DNA of 64,000 bases, from positions 310,001-374,000 of the forward strand of contig NZ_JAAAPN010000001.1 in NCBI RefSeq assembly GCF_009909205.1. The letters are read 5' to 3'. A model generated the notes under the pieces. The model searched no databases. It was not told the DNA's origin and saw nothing but the letters and a program-made list of their open reading frames with translations. A program made the position numbers and the translations under genes. This document shows, in pieces, positions 16,599 through 25,619 of this stretch. Each line of letters begins with the position of its first letter. The first letter of the stretch is position 1. This DNA is from Aquabacterium fontiphilum (GTDB lineage Bacteria; Pseudomonadota; Gammaproteobacteria; Burkholderiales; Burkholderiaceae_C).

Positions 16599-17405
16599 TC
16601 AACAGGGGATGTGCAGGCGCGCGCGAGGCAGCCAGGTCAGGCCGGCCGAGGTCGCGCCGCGGGGGCGGTACTCGCAGCCGATCCAGCCGGACCAATTCAG
16701 GCGTCGGAGCTCGTCAAAGAGCCAGGGGTAGTGCAGTTCGCCCTGATCGGGCTCGCCCCGGTCAGGCACCGCCGCGATCTGGATGTGGCCGACTTGACCG
16801 GTGGGCAGCCACTGGCGCAGACGCATGCTGACGTCGCCTTCCACGATCTGGCAGTGGTACAGGTCCATCTGCACGCGCAGCGCGGGTGAGTCGATGCGGG
16901 CCACGAGCGCATGCGCATCGGCCTGGTGTGTGAGCAGGTAGCCGGGCATGTCGCGCGGGTTGATGGGCTCGATCGTGAGTACCTTGCCTGCACCTTCGGC
17001 CTGGCGCGCGGCCCAGGCCAGGTTGGTCTCGTAACGGGCCCATGCGGCAGCCCGGTCGGCTTCGTCACACACGCCGGCCATCACATGGATGCGTGCGCAG
17101 CCCAGCGCGTCGGCTCGGGCGAGGGCGGCGTCGACGCTGCGGCGAAAGTCGTCTTCTCGACCAGGCAGGCTCGCCAGGCCGCGTTCGCCGGCCGCCCAGT
17201 CACCGGGCTCGGCGTTGAACAACACCAGCGCCAGTCCGTGATCGCGCAGGCGCGCGGTCACCTCGACCGTGGGGTGCTCATGGGGAAACAGGCACTCGAC
17301 GCCGGCAAAGCCGTCGCGTGCGGCGGCGCCAAAGCGGTCGAGAAAGGGCAGGTCGGTGTAGAGCCAACTCAGGTTGGCGGCAAAACGCAGGGGCGGCGCA
17401 GACAT
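16599..17405 (-). CDS. hyi: Hydroxypyruvate isomerase-like sugar isomerase (TIM barrel)
   Basis: A 268-residue xylose isomerase-like TIM barrel of the Hyi/OtnI family: RFAANLSWLYTDLPFLDRF near the start, GVECLFPHEHP, LFNAEPGDWAAGERGLA, TIEPINPRDMPGYLL with the metal Glu, VQMDLYHCQIVEGD and GHIQIAAVPDRGEPDQGELHY. It should interconvert hydroxypyruvate and tartronate semialdehyde or a related 2-oxo-acid sugar. The ATG at 17403-17405 is the only start that gives the family N-terminus. It sits one base after the T-run of a terminator hairpin for the upstream gene, so a normal ribosome-binding site is missing. How it is translated is unclear. Confidence 0.86.
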   Translation of the reverse strand: MSAPPLRFAANLSWLYTDLPFLDRFGAAARDGFAGVECLFPHEHPTVEVTARLRDHGLALVLFNAEPGDWAAGERGLASLPGREDDFRRSVDAALARADALGCARIHVMAGVCDEADRAAAWARYETNLAWAARQAEGAGKVLTIEPINPRDMPGYLLTHQADAHALVARIDSPALRVQMDLYHCQIVEGDVSMRLRQWLPTGQVGHIQIAAVPDRGEPDQGELHYPWLFDELRRLNWSGWIGCEYRPRGATSAGLTWLPRARLHIPC

Positions 17406-17406
17406 G

Positions 17407-17442
17407 AAAAAAGCGGTTGCTGCCCGAAGGCAATCAACCGCT
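17407..17442 (-). terminator. Rho-independent terminator of the TarH chemoreceptor gene
   Basis: On the minus strand AGCGGTTG (17442-17435) pairs with CAACCGCT (17419-17412), and within it TGCC pairs with GGCA around a TTCG loop. The stem is followed directly by six T (17412-17407). This is a textbook intrinsic terminator 48 bases after the chemoreceptor stop codon. It ends one base before the ATG of the isomerase-like gene on the same strand. Confidence 0.88.
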
Positions 17443-17490
17443 GAGGGTAGCCGATCTGCGCGCGCCTGTGACGCGCGCTGACCCGGAGGG

Positions 17491-19308
17491 TCAGAAGGTT
17501 TCCCAGTCGTCGTCGGGCGCCGAGGTGGCGGCCGCCTTGGCCGGCATGGGTTCGGGCTTGGCCATGCTGGGCGCGGGGGCGGCCAGCGCCGGCTCAACGG
17601 GCTTGCGCGGTGCGGGCGCGGAGGCAGGCACGGGGGCAGGCACCGTGGGGGCCTTGACGGCTGTGGCGGCCAGCGGCACGGGCTTGACCTCTTCGCGCAG
17701 CGTCGGAGCCGCTGCCTGCGCCTTGGCGATGACCTCGCTGGCCACCGTCGCGGCGGTGGGCACAGCAGCAGAGAAGCCGCCGCCCGTTCGACCGCTGTGG
17801 TGGCCCAGCTTGAAGGCCGCCACGGCCTGCGCCAAGCGGCTGGCCTGGTCTTTCAGGCTCTCAGCCGCTGCAGCAGACTCTTCCACCAGCGCGGCGTTCT
17901 GCTGCGTCATCTGGTCGAGCTGGTTGACCGACTGGTTGACCGTGCTGATGCCATCGCTCTGCTCGCTCGAGGCGGCGCTGATCTCGCCAATGATGTCTGA
18001 CACGCGTTGCACGCTGTTGAGGATCTCCATCATCGAGGAGCCGGCGTCCTGCACCAGGCGCGAGCCCGATTCGACCTTCTCGCTCGACGCGTTGATCAGC
18101 GTCTTGATCTCCTTGGCCGCCTGGGCGCTGCGCTGCGCCAGCGTGCGCACCTCGCCGGCCACCACGGCAAAGCCGCGGCCCTGTTCGCCCGCGCGGGCGG
18201 CTTCCACCGCGGCATTGAGCGCCAGGATATTGGTCTGGAAGGCGATGCCGTCGATCACGGTGATGATGTCGGTGATCTTGCGGCTGGCGCCGTCGATCTC
18301 GGACATGTTGGCCACGACCTGCGAGACGATCTGCTCGCCACGCTGGGCCGCCGTGGCCGCGCCTGAGGCGAGCTGATTGGCCTGACGGGCGGCATCGGCG
18401 CTCTGGCGCACGGTGCCGGTGAGCTGCTCCATGGAGCTGGCCGTCTGCTGCAGGTTCGAGGCGGTGTGCTCTGTGCGCACCGACAGATCCTGGTTGCCTG
18501 TGGCGATCTCGGTCGACGCCGTCGAGATCGAATCGGTGGCCTGGCGGATCACGGCAATCGTGTCGCGCAGCTTGCGCGTCATCGCCACCACCGATGCCCG
18601 CAGCGAGTTGGTGTCGCCCGGATGATCGGCCAGGTCAATGTCAAGGTCGCCATCGGCGATGCGGCCCACGGTCGCACGCAGCACGTCCGGCTCTTCACCC
18701 AGGTCTTTCCAGACCGATGACACGATCGAGGCTGACGCGACGCCCAGCACACCCAGCACCACCACGCCGGTGATCACGGTCACCCACAGGTTGGTCGTGA
18801 CGCCGTTGGTCGCATTGGCTTGCGCGGTGTCAATGGCCGCCTTGGCTTCTTTCTTGTGGCGCTCCAGCAGGCCCTGCAGTGTGCGCAGCGTGCTTTGCAT
18901 CTGCGCCACCTGCTCACCCGGCGGCTGGCCAGTCAGCAAGGCACGCGTCGCGCCAATCGAGGCCGCCTGGTAGGCGTCGAAGGCGCTGCCGAGCTCCTTG
19001 GCGATGGCTTGCTTGTTTTCGAGCTGCGCCATGCCGGCCACCGCATCGCGGGCCGCCTTGACCATGGCGTCGGTCTCCTTGAGTTTCTCCGGATCGCCCT
19101 CGGCGGCGGCCGTCTGCAGCGTCAGGCGCAGTTGCTCGGCGCTGAGGTCGACGGTCTGCACGTGGGCCATGTGGGGGTTGTCCACGTCACGCAGGTGCTT
19201 GAGCACCTCCGAGGTGCGGTTGCCCACCATGAAGCTGACCGCGACGCCGACGATGAACACGGCGGCGGCGCTGGCGGGGAGCATCCAGATCTTGGTGCGG
19301 AATTTCAT
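17491..19308 (-). CDS. Methyl-accepting chemotaxis protein with a C-terminal CheR-type tether
   Basis: A 605-residue chemoreceptor. Transmembrane segments are near residues 8-29 and 172-195, flanking a four-helix-bundle ligand domain. HAMP and two methylation helices follow, with the conserved tip [20 protein letters not shown]. After the signalling domain (about residue 510) come roughly 90 residues rich in Ala, Pro, Val and Lys, ending in DDDWETF. The last five residues, DWETF, closely match the NWETF/NWESF pentapeptide that docks the methyltransferase CheR in enteric receptors. This should be a high-abundance type receptor able to assist methylation of receptors lacking the tail. The ligand is unknown. 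A strong terminator follows. Confidence 0.93.
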   Translation of the reverse strand: MKFRTKIWMLPASAAAVFIVGVAVSFMVGNRTSEVLKHLRDVDNPHMAHVQTVDLSAEQLRLTLQTAAAEGDPEKLKETDAMVKAARDAVAGMAQLENKQAIAKELGSAFDAYQAASIGATRALLTGQPPGEQVAQMQSTLRTLQGLLERHKKEAKAAIDTAQANATNGVTTNLWVTVITGVVVLGVLGVASASIVSSVWKDLGEEPDVLRATVGRIADGDLDIDLADHPGDTNSLRASVVAMTRKLRDTIAVIRQATDSISTASTEIATGNQDLSVRTEHTASNLQQTASSMEQLTGTVRQSADAARQANQLASGAATAAQRGEQIVSQVVANMSEIDGASRKITDIITVIDGIAFQTNILALNAAVEAARAGEQGRGFAVVAGEVRTLAQRSAQAAKEIKTLINASSEKVESGSRLVQDAGSSMMEILNSVQRVSDIIGEISAASSEQSDGISTVNQSVNQLDQMTQQNAALVEESAAAAESLKDQASRLAQAVAAFKLGHHSGRTGGGFSAAVPTAATVASEVIAKAQAAAPTLREEVKPVPLAATAVKAPTVPAPVPASAPAPRKPVEPALAAPAPSMAKPEPMPAKAAATSAPDDDWETF

Positions 19309-19448
19309 TGTGCCTCCTACAGGGAGCGGGCAGCCAGGGGAAGCCCAGGGTCCCGGATGTGTATCGGCATCATGCGCGGCCGACTGAAGCGGAAAGCTGG
19401 GAAAAGTCGGTTAATCGCTCGGCTTTCCGGACGCCGCGTGCAGCTTTC

Positions 19449-19454
19449 TACAAT
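19449..19454 (+). promoter_or_regulatory. Candidate -10 element for a leaderless transcript
   Basis: TACAAT lies six bases before the ATG of the AmpG-like transporter, placing the expected transcription start at or next to the start codon. A clear -35 is not visible: the best nearby TTTCCG at 19424-19429 is 19 bases away. There is also no Shine-Dalgarno sequence before this ATG, which is consistent with leaderless translation. Confidence 0.35.
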
Positions 19455-19460
19455 CCCCGG

Positions 19461-20990
19461 ATGTCTTCCTCGCTGCCCGGCGCGCCTCAGCGGCCCGCCC
19501 CCCACCGTCGCCTCCTGTTCTGGGTGGCCTTGCTCTACTTCTCGGAGGGGCTGCCACTGGGGCTGTTCTACGACCTCTTTCCGGTGCACATGCGGCAGAC
19601 CGGGGTCAGCCCGGCGGACATCGGCCTGTTGAGCCTGCTGGGGTTGGCCTGGACAGTCAAGTTCCTGTGGGCGCCGGTCGTCGAGGCCTGGCGTGGGCAC
19701 AAGGTGTGGATGGCGGGCGCCAATGTGGGCATGGCGGTGGTGCTGGCCACGCTGGCCACCCGCCCCGAGGCGCTGGCGCTGGGGCACACGTGGCCCTGGG
19801 TGCTGCTGGCGGCCTTCACGGTGTTGTCGGCCACCAACGACATCGCCACCGATGGCTACACCATTGAGGCGCTTACCAAGGAGCAGTACGGGGTGGCCAA
19901 CGGCATCCGCATCGGCTTCTACCGCGTCGGCATGCTGGCCGCGGGGGGCACCTTGATCGCGGCAAGTTGGCTGGGCAGCAGCGGGGCGCCGAACTGGACG
20001 GCAGCCTACCTGCTCGCGGCCGCCACCATGGTGTTCAACGCCAGCTGCATCCTGGCGGCGCCGGCCCTGCCATGGCGCCCGCCCGCGGCGGAGCACGGCG
20101 GCGTGGGACGTGAATGGGCGCTGCTGCGGGCGCGCCCGGTGTGGTTGCTGGCGCTGGGGCTGTTCATCAGCGGCCTGTTGTGGCCCGTGCTGGGTCCCGT
20201 GGCCAGGGCCGCTGACTGGTCGGCGCTGACTCAGGTCAGTGCCACCTGGTGGTTCAAGGGGGCCGTGCCGGTCGGGCTGATGATGGCCGGCGCCGGGCTG
20301 ATGGTGGTGGCGGCGCGCCAGCCCGGCTCGCGCGTGATGGAAGACGGCCCGGTGTTCGGTGCGCTGGTCGAGCTGCTGGCTCGCCCAGGGATGCTGGCCG
20401 TGCTGGCCTTCATCCTGTTGTTCAAGCTCGGAGACGCGGCCATGGGCTTCATGGTCAAACCCTTCTGGGTGGACGCGGGCTTCTCGCCTGCGGCCATCGG
20501 GCTGGTGTCGGTCAATGTGGGTCTGGGCCTGTCGATCGCGGGCGGCCTGGCCGGCGGCTGGTATGTGGACCGCGTGGGCATCTTCAAGGGGCTGTGGGTG
20601 CTGGGCCTGGCGCAGGCGGCGTCGAACCTGGGATACGCAGCGGCCGCCTGGTACGTCCAGCCCACGCCCGCGGGAATGGAAGTGGCCGCTCACTTCCAGG
20701 CGGCGGTGTATGCAGCCAGTGCGCTTGAGAGCTTCACCGGCGGCCTGGGCACGGGGGCGTTTTTGGCCTTCCTGATGGGCATCACCAGCCGCGCCCGCGC
20801 CACCACCGAGTACGCCATCCTGTCGTCGATTTTTGCGTTCTCGCGCGCCGTGGCCGGCTGGGCTGGCGGCCTGGGCGTGCAGGAAATGGGCTACGCCACC
20901 TTCTTCTTCCTGACGTTCTGGCTGTCGTTCCCCGCGTATGCGTTGCTGCCGGCGGTACGCCGTATGCTTGATCGCACGCTCGCACGTTGA
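19461..20990 (+). CDS. Major facilitator superfamily transporter, AmpG-like
   Basis: A 509-residue inner-membrane protein with about 12-14 hydrophobic segments. It opens with FWVALLYFSEGLPLGLFYDL, followed by GLLSLLGLAWTVKFLWAPVVE and SATNDIATDGYTIEALT, motifs of the AmpG / acetyl-CoA transporter-like MFS branch. AmpG imports muropeptides for wall recycling. This relative may do that, but the motifs are not specific enough to exclude another solute. The N-terminal 14 residues are Pro-rich and polar. The 19461 ATG is preferred because the preceding frame reads into the untranslated region of the divergent chemoreceptor. The next gene starts 52 bases downstream. Confidence 0.82.
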   Translation: MSSSLPGAPQRPAPHRRLLFWVALLYFSEGLPLGLFYDLFPVHMRQTGVSPADIGLLSLLGLAWTVKFLWAPVVEAWRGHKVWMAGANVGMAVVLATLATRPEALALGHTWPWVLLAAFTVLSATNDIATDGYTIEALTKEQYGVANGIRIGFYRVGMLAAGGTLIAASWLGSSGAPNWTAAYLLAAATMVFNASCILAAPALPWRPPAAEHGGVGREWALLRARPVWLLALGLFISGLLWPVLGPVARAADWSALTQVSATWWFKGAVPVGLMMAGAGLMVVAARQPGSRVMEDGPVFGALVELLARPGMLAVLAFILLFKLGDAAMGFMVKPFWVDAGFSPAAIGLVSVNVGLGLSIAGGLAGGWYVDRVGIFKGLWVLGLAQAASNLGYAAAAWYVQPTPAGMEVAAHFQAAVYAASALESFTGGLGTGAFLAFLMGITSRARATTEYAILSSIFAFSRAVAGWAGGLGVQEMGYATFFFLTFWLSFPAYALLPAVRRMLDRTLAR

Positions 20991-21042
20991 AAGAAAGGCG
21001 ATGTGGCCCCACCTGATGGCGGCCGCGCAGGAGAACCGACCG

Positions 21043-22080
21043 ATGTTGCACATGAACCATTTGGCCGGCGGGACATCCGCCGCCCTGCCTTGCCCCGACG
21101 CCCCCACCCGTTCAGCTGGTCCGGGGCGTTGGGCGGCCGTGGCACTGGCTGCTGCTCTCGCCGGGGCGGTTGTTGTGGCCCCGGGCGTGGCGCTGGCCAA
21201 AGAAGGCGTGGAGGTGGGCAGCCAGTCCGGCTTTGCCCGCCTGGTGCCGGCCGAGCAGGTGGAGGCCGCTGCCCAACAGCAATACGAACAGATCATTGCC
21301 CAGGCCCGGGCACAGAACGCCCTGCTGCCTGACAACCACCCTCAGGTGGTGCGCTTGCGCGCCATCGCCCAGCGCATCATCCCGCACAGCACACCGTGGA
21401 ACCGTCGGGCCTCGCAGTGGCAGTGGCAGGTCATCGTGTTGCGCTCGAAAGAGCTCAACGCCTTCTGCATGCCGGGCGGCAAGATCGCCTTCTACACCGG
21501 CATCCTGGAAGAGCTCAAGCTGACGGATGACGAGGTTGCCATGATCATGGGCCATGAGGTGGCCCACGCCTTGCGGGAACACGCGCGCGAGCGAATCGGC
21601 AAACAATCGGCCACGCGCATCGGTGCCAACATCATCTCGGGTCTGTTCGGCCTGGGCAGCGTGGGTGATGCGTTGCTCAACATGGGCGGCCAACTGCTCA
21701 CGCTGAAGTTCAGCCGCGAAGACGAATCGGAAGCCGATCTGGTCGGCATGGAACTGGCTGCGCGCGCCGGCTATGACCCGCGCGCCGGTGTCACGCTGTG
21801 GCAGAAAATGGGCGCGGCCGCCAAGGGCGCGCCGCCCCAGTGGCTCTCGACCCATCCTTCAGGCAACAACCGCATCCGCGACATCCAGGCCAATCTGCCC
21901 CGGGTGCAGCCCATCTTCGAGCGCGCGCCCAAGCCCGACCGCCGCTTCGACCAGCCTCTCCGCTTCGGCCAGAGCTATTACGACCGCTTCGAGCCGCTGG
22001 CCTACTGGGGCCGGGCCGTGGCGCCGGTCGCTGCGACGCCCAGCGCGGTGCGCTGGGGGCATGAGGGGCACGTGCACTGA
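21043..22080 (+). CDS. M48 family zinc metallopeptidase, membrane- or periplasm-located
   Basis: A 345-residue protease. The zinc site is HEVAHALREHARERIGK (HExxH), with the third ligand in EDESEADLVGMELAARAGYDP. FCMPGGKIAFYTGILEELKL is the usual preceding strand-helix, and STHPSGNNRIRDI the conserved C-terminal block of LoiP/BepA-like enzymes. Residues about 29-50 are a hydrophobic signal or anchor. No lipobox Cys is clear. The likely role is quality control of envelope proteins. The start at 21043 has AGGAG nine bases upstream; other in-frame ATGs at 21001, 21016 and 21052 are less well placed. Confidence 0.87.
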   Translation: MLHMNHLAGGTSAALPCPDAPTRSAGPGRWAAVALAAALAGAVVVAPGVALAKEGVEVGSQSGFARLVPAEQVEAAAQQQYEQIIAQARAQNALLPDNHPQVVRLRAIAQRIIPHSTPWNRRASQWQWQVIVLRSKELNAFCMPGGKIAFYTGILEELKLTDDEVAMIMGHEVAHALREHARERIGKQSATRIGANIISGLFGLGSVGDALLNMGGQLLTLKFSREDESEADLVGMELAARAGYDPRAGVTLWQKMGAAAKGAPPQWLSTHPSGNNRIRDIQANLPRVQPIFERAPKPDRRFDQPLRFGQSYYDRFEPLAYWGRAVAPVAATPSAVRWGHEGHVH

Positions 22081-22114
22081 TTTTCGGCTTGGCCGGTGTG
22101 CCCGGCGGGCTGGT

Positions 22115-22747
22115 TCAGCGCAAGTAAGGGTTGTACCGGCGTTCTTCGCCCAGGGTGCTTTCCGGTCCGTGGCCGGGCGTGAAGGTCACGGCATCGCCCA
22201 GCGGCAGCAGCCGCGTCTTGATCGCATGGATCAGGTCGGCATGGTTGCCGCCGGGAAAGTCGGTGCGGCCGATGCTGCCGGCAAACAGCACATCGCCCAC
22301 AAAGGCATGCTGCAGTTCGCGCGAATAGAAGACGACATGACCCGGCGTGTGGCCCGGGCAGTGCAGCACGTCCAGCGTGCTGTGCCCGATCTGCACCGTG
22401 TCGCCCTGATCCAGCCAACGCGTGGGCGCGAACGGCTCGGCGTGCGGAAAGCCGAACATCTGGCTTTGCTGCGGCAGCGCGTCAATCCAGAACTGGTCGC
22501 CGGGGTGTGGACCGATTACGGGCAGATCCAGCGTGCGCGCCAGCGTGCCGGTCCCGCCGGCGTGGTCGATGTGGGCGTGGGTCAGCCACACCGCCTTGAG
22601 TGTCAGCCCGCGCGCTTCGACGGCTTCCAGCAGCGTGCCGATGTCACCGCCCGGGTCGATCAGGGCGGCTTCGTGGGTCTGGTCGCACCACACGAGCGAG
22701 CAGTTCTGTTCGAAGGCAGTGACGGGGAGGGTGAGGCGGTGGAGCAT
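22115..22747 (-). CDS. Metallo-beta-lactamase fold hydrolase, glyoxalase II-like
   Basis: A 210-residue MBL-fold enzyme with the complete metal site: THAHIDHAGG (HxHxDH), the His in HCPGHTPGHVVFYS, Asp in FVGDVLFAGSIGRTDFPGG and the last His in FTPGHGPESTLGEE. This pattern matches the YcbL-type glyoxalase II-like branch, which hydrolyses S-lactoylglutathione and related thioesters. It lacks the long C-terminal helical domain of classical GloB. It is convergent with the M48 protease across 34 bases that contain only a weak GCCGG/CCGGC hairpin (22092-22106). Confidence 0.9.
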   Translation of the reverse strand: MLHRLTLPVTAFEQNCSLVWCDQTHEAALIDPGGDIGTLLEAVEARGLTLKAVWLTHAHIDHAGGTGTLARTLDLPVIGPHPGDQFWIDALPQQSQMFGFPHAEPFAPTRWLDQGDTVQIGHSTLDVLHCPGHTPGHVVFYSRELQHAFVGDVLFAGSIGRTDFPGGNHADLIHAIKTRLLPLGDAVTFTPGHGPESTLGEERRYNPYLR

Positions 22748-22899
22748 GAGGTCTGCAATTTCTCTGGGCGTGGGCTCAAGAATACAGACATCCGTGAGCG
22801 GGGGCTGCGACCTTCTGCGTCACAATGACGGCCGTCCGCCCGGCGGTGTGCGCAGTGTGGTTGGATGGAAGTGTCTGCTCTGTTTTACGGTGGTCGAGA

Positions 22900-23418
22900 A
22901 TGGAAAAACTGCTCTCCGGAGTCGGGTCCCTGCTTTACGGCATGCGGTTCACCATGCTGTTCTTCTATGTGGGCCTGGTGGCAATCATTTTCGGCATCCT
23001 GGGCAAGTTCCTGTTTGAAACATTCAAGCTGATGAGCACGTTGTTGTTTGGTCAGCTCGAAAAGATCGATCTGATCATCAAGGTGCTGGAACTGGTGGAC
23101 ATGACCATGGTGGCCCAGCTTGTCTGGGTGGTGGCGCTGGCGGGTGTCTCGCTTTTCGTGACCACCGGCCACTTCGACAAACTGGACATCAAGAAGCCCG
23201 ATTGGCTCGACCACGTCAACACCTACAACCTCAAGCTCAAGCTCGCATTTGCCATCATCTCCATCTCAGGCGTTCACGCGCTGAAGACCTATCTGAGCGG
23301 CCAGTTGAACCTCGAGAACATCCAGGTCGTGGTGATGGTGGCGGTCATTCACTTCATGTTCGTCCTGTCGGCCATTGGCATCTCTTACGCAGAGCGGCTG
23401 ACCCGCGAGAACGACTGA
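22900..23418 (+). CDS. YqhA / UPF0114 family membrane protein
   Basis: A 172-residue protein with four hydrophobic segments and the UPF0114 signature LIIKVLELVDMTMVAQLVW, followed by VNTYNLKLKLAFAIISISGVHALKTYL and IHFMFVLSAIGISYAERLTREN at the end. The family is widespread and its role is unknown; it probably forms a small inner-membrane channel- or transporter-like protein. The start at 22900 (MEKLLSGVGSLLYG) is chosen by family alignment. The next gene begins 38 bases downstream and may be co-transcribed. Confidence 0.88.
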   Translation: MEKLLSGVGSLLYGMRFTMLFFYVGLVAIIFGILGKFLFETFKLMSTLLFGQLEKIDLIIKVLELVDMTMVAQLVWVVALAGVSLFVTTGHFDKLDIKKPDWLDHVNTYNLKLKLAFAIISISGVHALKTYLSGQLNLENIQVVVMVAVIHFMFVLSAIGISYAERLTREND

Positions 23419-23456
23419 CCCGCCCGCGTCGGGCCTGCATTCACCGGATTTGACCG

Positions 23457-23933
23457 ATGATCTACGCGCTTCTCAAGACGGTCCACGTGCTGTCCATCAT
23501 CGTGTGGATCGGCGGGATGGTGTTCGCGCACTTCTGCTTGCGGCCCGCGGTGGCCCAACTGGAGGCGCCCGTGCGCCTGAAGCTGATGCACGACGTGCTC
23601 GGGCGCTTCTTCAAGGCCGTGCTCACGGCCTCGCTGCTGACGCTCGGCACCGGAGTGTGGATGCTGGGGCGTGTGGCCAAGCAGGTGGTGCAGTCAGGCG
23701 GCAGCTTCGAGATGCCGCTGGCCTGGACCGTGATGGCGGTTGTTGGCACGCTCATGGTGGCGATCTTCATGCACATCCGCTTTGCGCTGTTCAAGCGCCT
23801 GGGCCGTGCCGTCGCCGCATCGGATTGGGCGGCGGGTGGTGCGGCCCTGGCCCAAATCCGCACATGGGTCTCTGTCAACCTCGCCCTGGGTGTGCTGGTG
23901 GTGGTCGTGGCGCTGACACGCTGGACGGCTTGA
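23457..23933 (+). CDS. CopD-family integral membrane protein
   Basis: A 158-residue protein with four transmembrane helices. ALLKTVHVLSIIVWIGGMVFAHFCLRP at the N-terminus is the CopD-like motif, with a His and Trp-Ile-Gly-Gly in the first helix. A second His sits in FMHIRFALFKRLG. In the copper-resistance branch this family takes up copper; in others it binds haem and its role is unknown. There are no copper genes nearby, so I make no claim of copper transport. It follows the YqhA-like gene and converges with truD. Confidence 0.75.
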   Translation: MIYALLKTVHVLSIIVWIGGMVFAHFCLRPAVAQLEAPVRLKLMHDVLGRFFKAVLTASLLTLGTGVWMLGRVAKQVVQSGGSFEMPLAWTVMAVVGTLMVAIFMHIRFALFKRLGRAVAASDWAAGGAALAQIRTWVSVNLALGVLVVVVALTRWTA

Positions 23934-23954
23934 AGCCGTGCCGGCGCGCCACCG

Positions 23955-24977
23955 TCACTCAACCGCCGCGGCCTCGTCCTCTGTGTGCCGGTCTGGCTCC
24001 GTGGTGCGCAGGATTTCGTCGAGCACGGATGTGGCGTAGTTCCCGGCAGGCAAAGCAAACGTGAGCACCAGCTGATCGGTTTGCGGCCATGTCCATGACA
24101 TGTCCGCCGGGCAGGCTACCAGGGGGCGGCGAGCCTGATCCAGGCCGGCGTGCTCCATGCCGTCGCACAAGACGGCGTGGCGCTCGGCCACGCTGTTTTC
24201 CAGGGCCTGTGCCTGGTCGGTCGTGCCCACCCGGCCCCGTCCCCACAGAGGCCCGGTGGGCCGCCCGGCCTCGTCCATCACGTCACCCGGCAAGACCTGG
24301 CCCCACAGCCCCTGTTGAATGCGCAGCGCCAGCACCTCGTTGAACACGAACGAGCGCACCGCCGACAGGTAGATGCCCTTTTTTTTCGGGTTGCGCACGC
24401 GGATCTCGCGCGCCAGCATGGCGCGGCCCTGCTCGATGTTGCCGCCGTCGTGACCGAAGCGTTGCGCGCCGAAGTAGTTGGGCACGCCCTGTGAGGCCAC
24501 GGCCTTCAGATTGGCCTCGATCGCATCGTGATCGCCCGTCACGTCGCGCAGCGTGATGCGGAAGCGGTTGCCCTGCAGGTCACCAGGGCGCAGCTTCTTC
24601 ACGTGGCGGCTCTGGCTCAGCACCCTGAACTCCGGGTGCTCAAGCAAGGTCAGGTCGGGCGTCTCGCCGGTTTTGCCGCTTGGCAGATAGATGCTGAACC
24701 ACTGGCGGGTGATGGCGTAGCGATCCTTCAGGCCGGCATAGCCCACGTCGCGTTCCTGTACGCCGGCGGCCTCGGCCAGGCGCTGGGCGACGTAGGCGGT
24801 GTTGGCCCCGTTCTTCTCGACATCCAGCCAGAGGTGTTCGCCCTCGCCCGAGGGCAACTGCAGCGGCAGTTCGGTGACGATGAAATCCTCGTTGAGGCGT
24901 TTCAGGGTGGCGCTGGCGCCGGTGGCCGGATAGGCGTGGGGCCACGGTGGCAAGGTGGTGTAGGGCGCGTCGGTCAT
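23955..24977 (-). CDS. truD: tRNA pseudouridine(13) synthase
   Basis: A 340-residue TruD that converts uridine 13 of tRNA to pseudouridine. It has the family N-terminus (FIVTELPLQLPSGEGEHLWL), the catalytic motif AGLKDRYAITRQWFS with Asp85, the VPNYFGAQRFGHDGGNIEQG signature and RSFVFNEVLALRI in the insertion. The start at 24977 (MTDAPYTTLPPWPHAY) is chosen over longer readings that would overlap the TetR gene. The C-terminus ends with an acidic tail. It lies 89 bases after the TetR stop codon on the same strand. Confidence 0.95.
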   Translation of the reverse strand: MTDAPYTTLPPWPHAYPATGASATLKRLNEDFIVTELPLQLPSGEGEHLWLDVEKNGANTAYVAQRLAEAAGVQERDVGYAGLKDRYAITRQWFSIYLPSGKTGETPDLTLLEHPEFRVLSQSRHVKKLRPGDLQGNRFRITLRDVTGDHDAIEANLKAVASQGVPNYFGAQRFGHDGGNIEQGRAMLAREIRVRNPKKKGIYLSAVRSFVFNEVLALRIQQGLWGQVLPGDVMDEAGRPTGPLWGRGRVGTTDQAQALENSVAERHAVLCDGMEHAGLDQARRPLVACPADMSWTWPQTDQLVLTFALPAGNYATSVLDEILRTTEPDRHTEDEAAAVE

Positions 24978-25066
24978 GAGGGGCGGCCGGTGGCAGCGGT
25001 CCGTTGGCTGGGGCCGTACTCTACAGCCTTGCCTGCCGGTGTTCGCCGCGCCGGTCTTCGGCCGCA

Positions 25067-25609
25067 TCAAAGCTTGCCATTGCCCGCGAGCCAGTGCACG
25101 ACCTTGTCAAACTGTTGCGAGGTATGGGGGTGGGATAACAGGCCTTCGACCACATAAGTGCCCACCGTCGCCATGACAGAGGCTTTCGTCCGGGACATGC
25201 CCTTGGACACCATTTGCTGAACCAGCAGCGCGTCGAGCATCTCGTGAAAGCGGTCGTGCCACTCGCGGACCGTCTCTGAGCGATCCAGGCGCGAATGCAC
25301 GGTCGAGATGAGCTTGCTGGCCTGCTGAAACTCCCCCAGCAGCCAGCGCAATTGATCCCCCAGCGACTGGTCCTGCATGCCCGCCAGTTGCAGCAGGGCC
25401 TTGTTGACCAGTCGGTCCAGTGTGGCCACCAGCAGATCGTCTTTGCTGCCGAAGTACCAGTACAGCGTGTTGGGCGCCACGCCAGCGGCCTTGCCCACCG
25501 CCGCCATGGACGTGGCCTCGTACCCGTCGGCCAGGAAAAGCGCGCAGGCGGCCTCCTCGATCTGCTCACGCTTCACTTCAGCATCCACATCGCGCTTGTT
25601 TCGGGCCAT
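25067..25609 (-). CDS. TetR family transcriptional regulator
   Basis: A 180-residue repressor-type protein. The helix-turn-helix lies in residues about 16-60 (EEAACALFLADGYEATSMAA, then KAAGVAPNTLYWYFGSKDDLL), the classical TetR N-terminal domain, followed by an all-helical ligand domain. The start at 25609 (MARNKRDVDAEVKREQI) is preferred. A longer reading to 25642 would only translate the operator repeats (MTFKMSFKM). It is divergent from a three-gene operon, and the shared 79-base gap contains perfect palindromes. It should therefore control that operon, and probably itself. The inducer is unknown; a fatty acyl or aromatic CoA would fit the lipid-type enzymes it controls. Confidence 0.92.
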   Translation of the reverse strand: MARNKRDVDAEVKREQIEEAACALFLADGYEATSMAAVGKAAGVAPNTLYWYFGSKDDLLVATLDRLVNKALLQLAGMQDQSLGDQLRWLLGEFQQASKLISTVHSRLDRSETVREWHDRFHEMLDALLVQQMVSKGMSRTKASVMATVGTYVVEGLLSHPHTSQQFDKVVHWLAGNGKL

Positions 25610-25619
25610 GGGTGACATC

